Below are positions 25,860 to 34,603 of a stretch of 64,000 bases of DNA, piece by piece. The notes under the pieces are model-generated. The model did no database searches and was not told the DNA's origin. It saw nothing but the letters and a program-made list of their open reading frames with translations. Every line of letters starts with the position of its first letter. The stretch's first letter is position 1. This DNA is from Bacillota bacterium (GTDB lineage Bacteria; Bacillota; UBA4882; UBA8346), in assembly GCA_023401925.1 (NCBI GenBank), contig JAEXDA010000025.1, positions 1 to 64,000 of the forward strand. The letters run 5' to 3'. A program made the translations under genes and the position numbers.

Positions 25860-26130
25860 CTTTTTAAACAAAAAAAATAACCACCAAATGGTGGCCTATG
25901 TAAAAAACATAATATTATAAGGGTAAAACCGTAAAACCGAAAACCAAAAAAACCAAAAAGCTAAAAACTAAAAAGCATTTAAAACAAAAACCTAGACATT
26001 CAGCCACTTTGGGTGCCGGCTTGGCCCTAGGTGGGGTGAGCATCCGCCTGTCCGCCGACGTCTGCGTCAAGAGAATACCCGAGAAGTCCCTAAAACAATA
26101 ACCCGTACACTTAGGGACTATGTTTATATA
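25860..26130. other. Gene-free A-rich and structured stretch
   Basis: No coding frame is supported. At 25880-25895 a CCACC/GGTGG hairpin is followed on the minus strand by TTATTTTTTTTG, a good terminator for minus-strand transcription arriving from the region of the candidate large RNA. At 26085-26119 AGTCCCTAA pairs with TTAGGGACT. At 25993-26031 a CCTAG and CTAGG pair encloses a G+C-rich segment. These may be parts of a further small RNA or of the same transcript. Confidence 0.4.
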
Positions 26131-26227
26131 ATACAGGATATTGATTTTTAAAACAAGGTTTAAATATCCAGATAAACAGCTATATTTTACCTTTAATGAT
26201 GATTATACCATTTTATAGCGTTATTGC

Positions 26228-26750
26228 TAAGTAAAAGAGACTTGTAGTAACTTTATCTCCGGCTACCGCACCACGTTACGTGGATACCTGCAACCGATAT
26301 TGACGGCTACAAACACCCATTACACGTACTACGATAACCTTTGACCGACTGCCATTGAAACTTAGTGATCTGTCTGCAACCAAATCACGCCAGCGTGCTT
26401 ACGGCTGCAAACAAACCCTTTCGCTCCAAGGACAATCTGGGCCCGACTATACGGCCTAGGTTTCCCTACCACGGCAATCGAAAACTGTAAAAACAATTTT
26501 TTGGACTACCGTAATAAGTTGGCCCAACCCGTACAATCTGACGCAGACCGGCATGGATCCATCGCGTGGGCACAATTGAACTGCCAATTGTGAAGCGCGC
26601 GTGGTCTTGCATTTTGAACCCATACCAATCAGTTGTTCGACTGATAACGACCCTGGGATGCGCATTATAGCGCATCAGGTCGTGCGGCCTTAGGCCGTAA
26701 ATGACGGAGCCGTTATCAATCTGCGCCTCGGCTACTACAAATCTCTGATT
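26228..26750 (-). ncRNA. Candidate large structured non-coding RNA (about 520 nt)
   Basis: This stretch has no supported ORF but is dense in inverted repeats. The two ends pair: 26733-26746 with 26236-26249 form a 14-bp helix, perfect on the minus strand when one G-U pair is allowed. Inside, GATAACG (26655-26661 area) pairs with CGTTATC near 26716 and encloses an ACGACC/GGTCGT stem topped by GATGCGC-ATTATA-GCGCATC and a CGGCC-TTA-GGCCG hairpin. Other hairpins are CACAATTG/CAATTGTG, CACGC/GCGTG, CCACG-TTA-CGTGG and TCAGT/ACTGA. The helix wobble favours the minus strand, but two internal hairpins favour plus. I could not assign it to a known class such as OLE, ROOL or GOLLD from memory. Confidence 0.6.
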
Positions 26751-26804
26751 ATAGGGTAGCCAACCCGGGGTAAATATATACGGGACTCAACTTCCATTTT
26801 TTTA

Positions 26805-27521
26805 CTAATTACCATCGCCGTCACAGATATTGAGATCCGAAAACAGTTTTCGCAAAGCCTTTTTTTCGATCCGCGAAACATAAGAACGCGAAATTCCCAA
26901 TAATTTTGAGATTTCCCGCTGTGTTTTATTAATTCCGTCAACCAATCCATACCGTAATTCGATTACTTTACGTTCTCTTTTTGTAAGGAGTGCTATTCTC
27001 TCTTTTAGCTTTTCCTCCTCCAGTTTCATTTCTACTTGTTCCGAAACTACTTCGGCCCCGGTATCCAGAATATCGAGTAAAGTGATTTCATTTCCCTCTT
27101 TATCCGAACCTATGGAATCATAAAGCAGCAGATCATTTTTATTCTTCTTGATAGTCCGTAAATGCATTAAAATCTCATTTTCGATGCAGCGGGCAGCATA
27201 AGTGGCTAACCTGGTATTGCGATTCCGCTTAAAGGTTCCGATTCCTTTAATTAAACCTATGGTACCGATGGAAATTAAGTCATCGACATCCTCCCCGGTA
27301 CTGTCGAATTTCTTGACAATATGGGCTACTAATCTTAGGTTACGCTCAATTAAAATGTTGCGGGCTTCCTCATCCCCCTGTTCTAACCTAGCCAGTAAGG
27401 CACTTTCTTCTTCCTCTGTCAATGGAAGAGGAAAAACGTTATTGTTTGAAATATAACCAAAAAGATAAAAAAAGCCGGTAAATACAAATTCTACCAACGG
27501 CCCTAAGATGGAAATAACCAT
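26805..27521 (-). CDS. sigK: RNA polymerase sporulation sigma factor SigK (pro-form)
   Basis: A 238-residue sigma-70 family factor for late mother-cell sporulation genes. A hydrophobic pro-sequence (about residues 1-25, ILGPLVEFVFTGFFYLFG) precedes the mature start YISNNNVFPLPLTEEEE and would need removal by a membrane protease. Region 2 holds IERNLRLVAHIVKKF and DLISIGTIGLIKGI. Region 4 ends with GISRSYVSRIEKKALRKL. The gene is continuous, with no skin-type insertion as in Bacillus subtilis. GGAGG lies about 14 bases before the ATG. Expression in the mother cell is expected but no sporulation promoter was identified with confidence. Confidence 0.95.
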   Translation of the reverse strand: MVISILGPLVEFVFTGFFYLFGYISNNNVFPLPLTEEEESALLARLEQGDEEARNILIERNLRLVAHIVKKFDSTGEDVDDLISIGTIGLIKGIGTFKRNRNTRLATYAARCIENEILMHLRTIKKNKNDLLLYDSIGSDKEGNEITLLDILDTGAEVVSEQVEMKLEEEKLKERIALLTKRERKVIELRYGLVDGINKTQREISKLLGISRSYVSRIEKKALRKLFSDLNICDGDGN

Positions 27522-27609
27522 CTATTTTCACGCCACCTCCATAGGTTTTTATTGGATGCGCCCGAATTTTGGGTGTAACATAGCCTATGTGCCAGCGGCA
27601 TTGAAAGTG

Positions 27610-29244
27610 CTAGTCTGCTATCTTGGTAACTTTCTCCATAACTTCTTTAAACAAAGGTGCGGCCGACTCGGCCCCGGAAGACCCTTGTTCACAAAAAATA
27701 ACGGCTACATATTTGGGATGGTCCACAGGGGTAAATCCGGCAAACCAAGCATGGGATGGCCCATCTAAATCGTTATTTACCTGTGCTGTACCTGTTTTTC
27801 CGGCTACTCCCCTAGGAAGCTGAGCAGCTTTGCCGGTTCCAAAGGTTACTACCGCAGTCATCATCTCCTTGACTATACAGGCAGTTTCCGTTTTAATGAT
27901 CCGTTTCTTTAAAAGCGGTTTTAACTGGCTGATATCATTTCCGTTTTGAATCGTTCCCAGCACTAGCCGGGGCATACATTGAATTCCGTCATTGGCGATG
28001 GTTTGAACCAAAGAAGCGATTTGCAAAGGTGTCGTGTAAACGTCACCCTGACCAAGGACCATATTAGCAATGTCTCCATCTGAAAAACCGATCCCTGAAG
28101 GCAACTTACCCCATGATTCATCTCGCAAGCCAATATTTAAAGGCTGATCGAGGCCAAACCGTTCTGCATAATCCAAAATTAGCTTTGGTTTTAATCTCAG
28201 GGCAATTTGAATGAAGATTGGATTACAGGAATATGCCAATGCTTCTGTGAGACTAATCACACCATGCCCCCCATTTGAGGTTATGCATCGCCAGCGTTTA
28301 TCGCCGATTTGATAGAATCCCGGATCTTCAAAATATTCATCCGGGTCCAAAAGACCTTTGTCTAACCCGGCACTCAAGGTTATCAGCTTAAAAATAGACC
28401 CTGGATGATAAGCGGATATCGCCCGGTTGAGATAGGGGAGATTTTCCATAGAGTTTTCCCCAAAAGAATTAAAAAACGGCCGACTGCACATAGCCAATAT
28501 CTCTCCGCTTTGCACATTCAGAATTACAATTGCGCCGGTTATTCCATGCTGATCCAGGACTTGTTCGGCAATCCGTTGAATCCTGGAATCAATGGTTAAT
28601 ACCACCCCGGAGGAATTGGGATTACTTCGAAAACGTAAACCCAGTCCTGGAAAATATCCCTTTTCTCCATCATTTAAAGTAAAAATAGAACCATAATTCC
28701 CGGATTCGTATAAAAAATTTTGATAGAGGCTTTCCAGTCCGGACAATCCACGACCGTTATCATTGATACCCAAAATGTGCCAGGCAATCCCGGGATAACG
28801 ATCTTTCCGCGCCTGGCCGGCAATGATTTTGCATTCCGATAAATTTAGAGAAAAAATTGCGGTTATTTGTAAATTGCTTAAGGGCTCGGGAAATATCCAA
28901 AAAGATTGCTCTTGATTTCGATGGTATCTTTCTTCAAAATTACCAGCCATCAAAGGTCCGATTTTTTTAGCAATGAGTCTCCTCCGAAAGGGAGTCGTTT
29001 TTTCGATCAATAAGTACCAAGTTTTGGCGCTAGCCCGTAATGGTTTGCCATGACGGTCAAAAAATGCGCCTTTGAGTATATTTTTAATCAATGGAATTTG
29101 ACGCTGCACCGCTGCCATCTTGGAGTATTCCGGATAGCGGAAGAGCTGAATGATAATCAGACGGACCCAAAGTCCGCTGAAAATCAAAAATAGGAGGCCG
29201 AAAAGAATTAATACCCTGCGGTAATGTGTATCTCTATTTATCAA
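27610..29244 (-). CDS. Class B penicillin-binding protein (transpeptidase, PBP2/SpoVD-like)
   Basis: A 544-residue peptidoglycan transpeptidase. A single N-terminal membrane anchor (about 10-33) is followed by a short dimerisation domain and the transpeptidase domain. The catalytic triads are visible: SxxK in YHPGSIFKL (about 283), SxN as YSCNPIFI (about 345), and KTGTAQ (about 492). The protein is shorter than typical PBP2 or SpoVD because the pedestal region is reduced and no PASTA domain is present. The start is a TTG at 29244 with a weak GGGGG site. Its neighbour sigK suggests, but does not prove, a sporulation role in cortex or septum synthesis. Confidence 0.92.
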   Translation of the reverse strand: MINRDTHYRRVLILFGLLFLIFSGLWVRLIIIQLFRYPEYSKMAAVQRQIPLIKNILKGAFFDRHGKPLRASAKTWYLLIEKTTPFRRRLIAKKIGPLMAGNFEERYHRNQEQSFWIFPEPLSNLQITAIFSLNLSECKIIAGQARKDRYPGIAWHILGINDNGRGLSGLESLYQNFLYESGNYGSIFTLNDGEKGYFPGLGLRFRSNPNSSGVVLTIDSRIQRIAEQVLDQHGITGAIVILNVQSGEILAMCSRPFFNSFGENSMENLPYLNRAISAYHPGSIFKLITLSAGLDKGLLDPDEYFEDPGFYQIGDKRWRCITSNGGHGVISLTEALAYSCNPIFIQIALRLKPKLILDYAERFGLDQPLNIGLRDESWGKLPSGIGFSDGDIANMVLGQGDVYTTPLQIASLVQTIANDGIQCMPRLVLGTIQNGNDISQLKPLLKKRIIKTETACIVKEMMTAVVTFGTGKAAQLPRGVAGKTGTAQVNNDLDGPSHAWFAGFTPVDHPKYVAVIFCEQGSSGAESAAPLFKEVMEKVTKIAD

Positions 29245-29261
29245 GGATAAACCCCCGATAC

Positions 29262-29302
29262 CAAAAAATAAACTCCGGTTACTTAGTGTAACCAGAGTTT
29301 GG
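29262..29302 (-). terminator. Terminator downstream of prfB
   Basis: On the minus strand AAACTC-T-GGTTAC pairs with GTAACC-G-GAGTTT, followed by ATTTTTTGG. It separates prfB from the penicillin-binding protein gene. Confidence 0.82.
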
Positions 29303-29398
29303 TATTCCTATCAATATTTAACATGAATCCGGCTTGCTAAGCGCTGCACCACCGCAAAGAAATTGATACTTTCTTGCGGGATCGAGGGTTAACTCTCT

Positions 29399-30506
29399 TT
29401 ACTTATTCAGATCGGATCGTAAGTAAGCTTCAATAAACGGATCAAGTTCACCATCCATAACTCCCTGGATATTCCCGGTTTCGGCCTCCGTCCGGTGATC
29501 CTTCACCATGGTATAAGGACAAAATACGTAGGAACGTATCTGATTTCCCCAAGCGATTTCGGAATATTCTCCTTTTATCTTAGCCATTTTGGCTTCCTGT
29601 TCTTCACGCCGCAGTTCATAAAGTTTAGCCCGCAACATCTGCATGGCACGGTCGCGGTTTTGAAATTGGGAACGTTCGTTTTGGCAAGCAACCACAATAC
29701 CAGTCGGTATGTGGGTAATCCGGATTGCCGATTCCGTTTTATTGACATGTTGTCCGCCGGCTCCACTGGAACGGTAGGTATCCACTTTCAAATCTTCCGG
29801 CCGAATTTCAACATCAATGGTATCATCAATTTCCGGGACGATATCCACAGAAGAGAAGGAGGTATGTCTTCGTCCCGAAGCGTCGAACGGTGAAATCCGC
29901 ACCAGACGATGGACACCTTTTTCGCTCCTTAAATATCCAAAAGCATTTTCACCGCCGATAAAAAGCGTAACGCTCTTAACCCCCGCTTCATCTCCCGGTT
30001 GAAAATCCAGAAACTCGACTTTAAAGCCATGACGCTCTGACCATCTTATATACATCCGAAGCAGCATCTCCGCCCAATCCTGGGATTCCGTGCCGCCTGC
30101 GCCCGGATGGATGGTCAAATAGGTATTAAAACGGTCGAATTCTTTACCGAGCATATTGGATAGTTCCAAACCGTCCACAGTCTTTTCAAGCTGGCCGATT
30201 CCACTTTCAATATCGGTAAAAAGTTCCTCTTCATTTTCGGAAACCGCCATGTCAAGCAAGCCGGACAAATCTGCCTCCTGTTCCTCCAAACGCTGGATTT
30301 GTTGGACTTGATTTTTTAAGGTGGTCATCTCCTGCAAAATCTTTTGAGCATGAGCCGGATCATTCCATAAATCGGGATCCCCAGCCTCAACACTCAATTC
30401 ATCAATTCGTTCACTTTTTTTAGCTAAATCAAAGATACTCCCTTAATTCCGACAAACGCTTTTTTAATCCACCCAAACGATTTCTTAAGTCACTGGCTTC
30501 AATCAC
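29399..30506 (-). CDS. prfB: Peptide chain release factor 2, made by programmed +1 frameshifting
   Basis: RF2 releases the peptide at UGA and UAA. The first part starts at a GTG (30506, GAGGTG upstream; ATG 30512 is an alternative) and reads VIEASDLRNRLGGLKKRLSE, then LREYL, to an in-frame TGA at 30431-30429. There the sequence AGGGAGTATCTTTGA matches the classical prfB shift site. A +1 slip continues as LDLAKKSERIDELSVEAG into the long frame. The body has the SPF codon-recognition tripeptide (RISPFDASGRRH) and the GGQ catalytic loop (SSGAGGQHVNKTES). Low RF2 levels raise frameshifting, so the gene autoregulates. Confidence 0.95.
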
Positions 30507-30548
30507 AATCATCACCTCATCAAAGTATTAAAAGTATTATAGGATCCA

Positions 30549-30609
30549 GAATTCAGAAGCCAGAATAAAATCTGTCCAAATCTTGGCTTCTAATTCCTGA
30601 ATTCTGTAT
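30549..30609. repeat. Long imperfect hairpin between secA and prfB
   Basis: CAGAATTCA and GAAGCCA on the left pair with TGGCTTC and TGAATTCTG on the right, giving an interrupted stem of about 16 pairs. No T run follows it in either direction. It may process or weakly terminate the secA transcript before prfB, or be a REP-like repeat. Confidence 0.5.
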
Positions 30610-30627
30610 TTTCCAACCAATCACCAA

Positions 30628-33270
30628 TCATCCCGCCCCTTGACCACAACACTTTTTGTATTTTTTACCGCTTCCGCAAGGGCAGGGATCGTTTCGACCC
30701 ACCTTTTTCCCTACCGTACGTTGTTGAACCGCCGAGGTGCCATCTTCATCCAAATTGGTGGCAATATTACGGATTTTCGGTTTCTTAACGATTTTTTCCT
30801 CGGAGACCAACTGAAACTTACTGAGAACCCGGATAACTTCCTCATTGATGTTATCCCGCATTTCCTTAAACATCTGATAAGCTTCAATCTTATAAGCAAC
30901 TAGCGGGTCATTCTGAGCGTATGCCCTAAGGCCTATTCCTTCCTTCAAGCCATCCATAGCCTCCAAATGACTCATCCAATTGGTATCAATCGTTTGAAGC
31001 ATGACCCGTCTTTCGATTTCCCTGAGGTATTCGGTACCGATTGCCGCTTCTTTATCCTCGTAAAATTCCATGGTCCGGCTATGAATTATGTCATGGAGTT
31101 CTTCGTAATTGGCTTTTGCAATTTCCTCCAAAGAAATTGACTGCTGCGGCAGAAGGTTGGTAGAGAGCGCCTGTAAAAGGCCTTCCAAATCCCATTCTTC
31201 CGGAATAACCTTTTCATTGGTATAGACTTCCATCAACTGCCGGATGACATCGTCGAACATCTCAAGCACTTTTTCATGAATATCTTCACCAAACAAAAGT
31301 TTCCGGCGCAGCTCATAAATAATTTCCCTTTGTTTATTCAGGACATCATCATAATCAAGCACATGTTTCCGGATTTCAAAGTTTCTGCTTTCAACTTTGC
31401 GCTGAGCGGTTTCAATCCTACTGGCAATAGCTTTATGCTCAATGGGCATATCTTCGGTCCAGCCAAGCCGTTCCATTAGGCCCGAAATCGTTTCACCCCC
31501 GAAAAGCCTCATCAAATCATCTTCCATTGCCACAAAGAAACGGCTGGAACCCGGGTCTCCCTGGCGACCGGCGCGTCCCCGCAACTGATTGTCAATACGG
31601 CGGCTCTCATGCCGTTCAGTACCAATGATATGCAAACCACCGGCTGTAATGACCTTCTGATGGTCCCCCCCGGTAATTTTTTTGGCTTCCTCCAAAGTCA
31701 TCTGATACTCTTCATCGGTGGCCTGTTCCGATTCAATACCCCGGGAACGCAGGATATCTCTAGCTAAAAACTCGGGGTTACCGCCGAGCACAATATCGGT
31801 ACCACGGCCGGCCATGTTGGTAGCGATGGTCACCGACTCCGAACGGCCCGCTTGGGCGATGATTTCAGCTTCCTTTTCATGATATTTGGCATTCAACACC
31901 TGGTGGGGAATACCGCGGCGTTTCAACATTCCACTTAAGATTTCCGACTTCTCGATGGAGATGGTACCTACCAGGACCGGACGGCCCGTTTCGTGAATGG
32001 CCGCGATTTCATCGACAACTGCCCTAAATTTACCGGATTCGGTTTTATAGATCACATCGGGATGGTCCGCCCTGACCATATCCAAGTTGGTTGGCATGAC
32101 GGTTACCGGCAATTTATAAATTTTCCTGAATTCCGCTTCTTCGGTTTCCGCGGTACCGGTCATACCAGCTAATTTATCATACATCCGGAAATAATTTTGG
32201 AAGGTAATGGTCGCTAGCGTTTGACTTTCATTTTCAATTTTGACCCCTTCCTTCGCTTCAATCGCTTGATGGAGACCTTCGCTATAGCGGCGTCCAAACA
32301 TCAAACGCCCGGTGAATTCATCAACAATAATAACTTCACCGTCTTTGACCACATAGTCGCGATCCCGCTTCATCAATTCTTTGGCTTTAAGAGCCTGATT
32401 TAAATGGTGGACCATATCGGTATTCTGGTCATCATAAAGATTCTCCACGCCAACCATCTGTTCAACCTTGGCCACGCCTTCCTCGGTAACGGCAACGGTG
32501 TGAGCTTTTTCATCGACGGTATAATCCTCTTCAATGCGTAGCTTTGGTGCGATTCTGGCAAATTTATAGTAAAGATCCGTGGATTCCTCCGCCTGACCGG
32601 AAATAATCAAAGGAGTCCGGGCTTCATCGATTAAAATACTATCGACTTCGTCGACAATTGCGTAATGAAGCTCACCTTGAACCATTTCCTCAACGGAAAA
32701 AGCCATATTGTCCCTTAAATAATCAAACCCGAACTCATTGTTGGTGCCATAAGTAATATCGGCATGGTAGGCGGCCCGCCTTTCCTCGGCGTTTAACGAA
32801 TGAAGAATCACGCCGACTGAAAGCCCCAAAAAACGGTAAATCCGGCCCATCCAATCACTATCCCGTTTGGCCAGATAATCATTGACCGTAACCACATGAA
32901 CGCCTTTGCCGGTTAAAGCATTCAAATAAACCGGCAATGTGGCCACCAAGGTTTTTCCTTCACCGGTTTTCATTTCAGCAATTTTACCTTCATGAAGGAC
33001 GATACCACCCATTAACTGAACATCAAAATGGCGCTGTTTTAAGGTTCGTGTGGCGGCTTCCCTGACAGTGGCGAAGGCTTCCGGCAACAAATCATCAAGA
33101 GTTTCTCCAGCAGCCAATCGTTCTTTGAATTCAGCTGTTTTTGCCCGTAGCTGTTCATCGGAAAGTTTAACGAATTCCGGTTCCAGCTCATTAATAGCTA
33201 CAATCTGTTTCCGAAGGTTCTTTACTTCGCGTAAATTTGTATCCCATAACTCATTCAAGAATTTTAACAT
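30628..33270 (-). CDS. secA: Preprotein translocase ATPase SecA
   Basis: An 880-residue motor protein that drives export through SecYEG. The N-terminal segment [20 protein letters not shown] leads to Walker [12 protein letters not shown] (about 102) and the DEAD-box [13 protein letters not shown] (about 208). [14 protein letters not shown] and [13 protein letters not shown] (about 490-590) belong to the second motor domain. The C-terminus has the zinc-binding [13 protein letters not shown]. Full family length and all motifs are present. It starts at ATG 33270 with GGGGTGTAGGA upstream and is transcribed toward prfB, a common Firmicutes order. Confidence 0.98.
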   Translation of the reverse strand: MLKFLNELWDTNLREVKNLRKQIVAINELEPEFVKLSDEQLRAKTAEFKERLAAGETLDDLLPEAFATVREAATRTLKQRHFDVQLMGGIVLHEGKIAEMKTGEGKTLVATLPVYLNALTGKGVHVVTVNDYLAKRDSDWMGRIYRFLGLSVGVILHSLNAEERRAAYHADITYGTNNEFGFDYLRDNMAFSVEEMVQGELHYAIVDEVDSILIDEARTPLIISGQAEESTDLYYKFARIAPKLRIEEDYTVDEKAHTVAVTEEGVAKVEQMVGVENLYDDQNTDMVHHLNQALKAKELMKRDRDYVVKDGEVIIVDEFTGRLMFGRRYSEGLHQAIEAKEGVKIENESQTLATITFQNYFRMYDKLAGMTGTAETEEAEFRKIYKLPVTVMPTNLDMVRADHPDVIYKTESGKFRAVVDEIAAIHETGRPVLVGTISIEKSEILSGMLKRRGIPHQVLNAKYHEKEAEIIAQAGRSESVTIATNMAGRGTDIVLGGNPEFLARDILRSRGIESEQATDEEYQMTLEEAKKITGGDHQKVITAGGLHIIGTERHESRRIDNQLRGRAGRQGDPGSSRFFVAMEDDLMRLFGGETISGLMERLGWTEDMPIEHKAIASRIETAQRKVESRNFEIRKHVLDYDDVLNKQREIIYELRRKLLFGEDIHEKVLEMFDDVIRQLMEVYTNEKVIPEEWDLEGLLQALSTNLLPQQSISLEEIAKANYEELHDIIHSRTMEFYEDKEAAIGTEYLREIERRVMLQTIDTNWMSHLEAMDGLKEGIGLRAYAQNDPLVAYKIEAYQMFKEMRDNINEEVIRVLSKFQLVSEEKIVKKPKIRNIATNLDEDGTSAVQQRTVGKKVGRNDPCPCGSGKKYKKCCGQGAG

Positions 33271-33580
33271 TCCTACACCCCGATTTAATGGTCTTTATTT
33301 TTTTAGGGTATAAATTTGGAAAAGGCAAATGTAGTCTATCCGTTTTACTAAAGTTACCATTCCGGCTTTTATCCCCAAAACTTCTCTTTTCATTAACGTA
33401 ATCTCACCCAAAAAGTGTCAGCTCAATTTTCCGTAATATTATACCATTTCATGGTGATAAACACAAACTACATCTCCTGGTTTGGGCAAAAAAGGATTTT
33501 TTAAACATTTGTTAAATTTATTTACATGACTCATAGCTATCCTCAGTTTATAAATAAATTGATTTGGCGGCAGGGCTGAC
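33271..33580. other. Divergent intergenic region between secA and the sugar-sensing operon
   Basis: About 310 A+T-rich bases separate divergent genes and should carry both promoters. I see no gene, no strong hairpin and no convincing operator here. Confidence 0.5.
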
Positions 33581-34603
33581 ATGAAATATCATTGGATTAG
33601 CATATTGTTGATTTCGATTGTGATCATTGTGATCGCTTTCATCTATAATACCACTGATTTTTTATGGAAGAAAACAGGGTTAACATTTCATTCGGAAGAT
33701 TTACGTAACTATCGTTTCCATTTTGTAATGATTACCCGAGCTACTGATGAAGAATATTGGGACCAAGCTCATGCCGGGGCGCAAAGGGTTGCAAATTATG
33801 AAAAAGTAGCCTTAGAAATCTTCAGCCCCCGTTTTTTAGATTTGAAAGAGATGGAACGCTTTTTAGAAATGTCTATTCTTTCAAGTGTCGATGGAATCAT
33901 GGTTTCGATCCCTAATAATCCTTCGATAAAAGCTCTAATCCATGAAGCCATTGAGAAAAACATACCTGTTGTTGCGCTTTCCAATGATGTTGATGATGTT
34001 AAGCATGTATCCATGGTAGGTCTTAATACCTATGATTTAGGCTATAAAACCGGCAACGCCTTAACCAAAGCCCTTTCAGGACTTGTAAAAATAGCCGTTT
34101 TGGTTGATTCCAATTTTTCCAATACCAATTATCAGCATTATTTACAAGGAATAAAAGATGCGCTCCGGGGTTATCCGGGTTTGCAATTGAAATTAATCTT
34201 AACTTCCAAGGGAGGAAGCATCAGCGCCGAGGAACAAACCCAATCTATTTTGACTAACTATCCGGAAATTCAAGCAATTATTTGTTCCAATGCCAGTGAT
34301 ACCTTGGGTGTTTCCAAAGTGGTGGTTGACCTGAACCGGGTGACGCACGTTACCATCATCGGCAGTGGATTCACCAATGAAATCGCCAATTACATCAAAC
34401 GGGGGGTTATCTGGGGTGTCTTAACGGATGATCCTTTTGAACTCGGTGCCCAGGGTATGCTGACAATGATTCGACTCAAAGAAGGAAAAGCTCATCAAGA
34501 GAGCTACAATATCCCGCTCTTTTTGATCAACAGTAGCAACATCAATTCCTATTTATACAAATTAAATTCAATGGAAAAAGAGGGGAACTATGGAGACCGC
34601 TAG
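33581..34603 (+). CDS. Membrane-anchored periplasmic sugar-binding sensor (XylFII-like)
   Basis: A 340-residue protein of the Peripla_BP_4 (ribose/xylose-binding) fold. One N-terminal membrane helix (about 6-23, ISILLISIVIIVIAFIY) has no lipobox and no obvious cleavage site, so it is probably a tethered sensor. The binding domain begins FHFVMITRATDEEYWDQAHAG and contains the hinge-type segments VDGIMVSIPNN and PVVALSNDVD. It overlaps the following histidine kinase by 14 bases. Together with the kinase and YesN regulator this matches the XylFII-LytS-YesN layout, where the binding protein presents the sugar signal to the kinase. The true ligand is inferred. Confidence 0.85.
   Translation: MKYHWISILLISIVIIVIAFIYNTTDFLWKKTGLTFHSEDLRNYRFHFVMITRATDEEYWDQAHAGAQRVANYEKVALEIFSPRFLDLKEMERFLEMSILSSVDGIMVSIPNNPSIKALIHEAIEKNIPVVALSNDVDDVKHVSMVGLNTYDLGYKTGNALTKALSGLVKIAVLVDSNFSNTNYQHYLQGIKDALRGYPGLQLKLILTSKGGSISAEEQTQSILTNYPEIQAIICSNASDTLGVSKVVVDLNRVTHVTIIGSGFTNEIANYIKRGVIWGVLTDDPFELGAQGMLTMIRLKEGKAHQESYNIPLFLINSSNINSYLYKLNSMEKEGNYGDR

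Noticed and set aside
26201..26800. Group I or group II intron, RNase P RNA or tmRNA
   Set aside because: I found no domain V-like hairpin, no group I core, no GAGGAAAGTCC motif and no tmRNA ends. The region was therefore left as an unassigned structured RNA.
26456..26950. Short minus-strand frames of about 70 residues in the candidate RNA region
   Set aside because: They overlap each other in different frames, have no ribosome binding sites and are interrupted by the hairpins.
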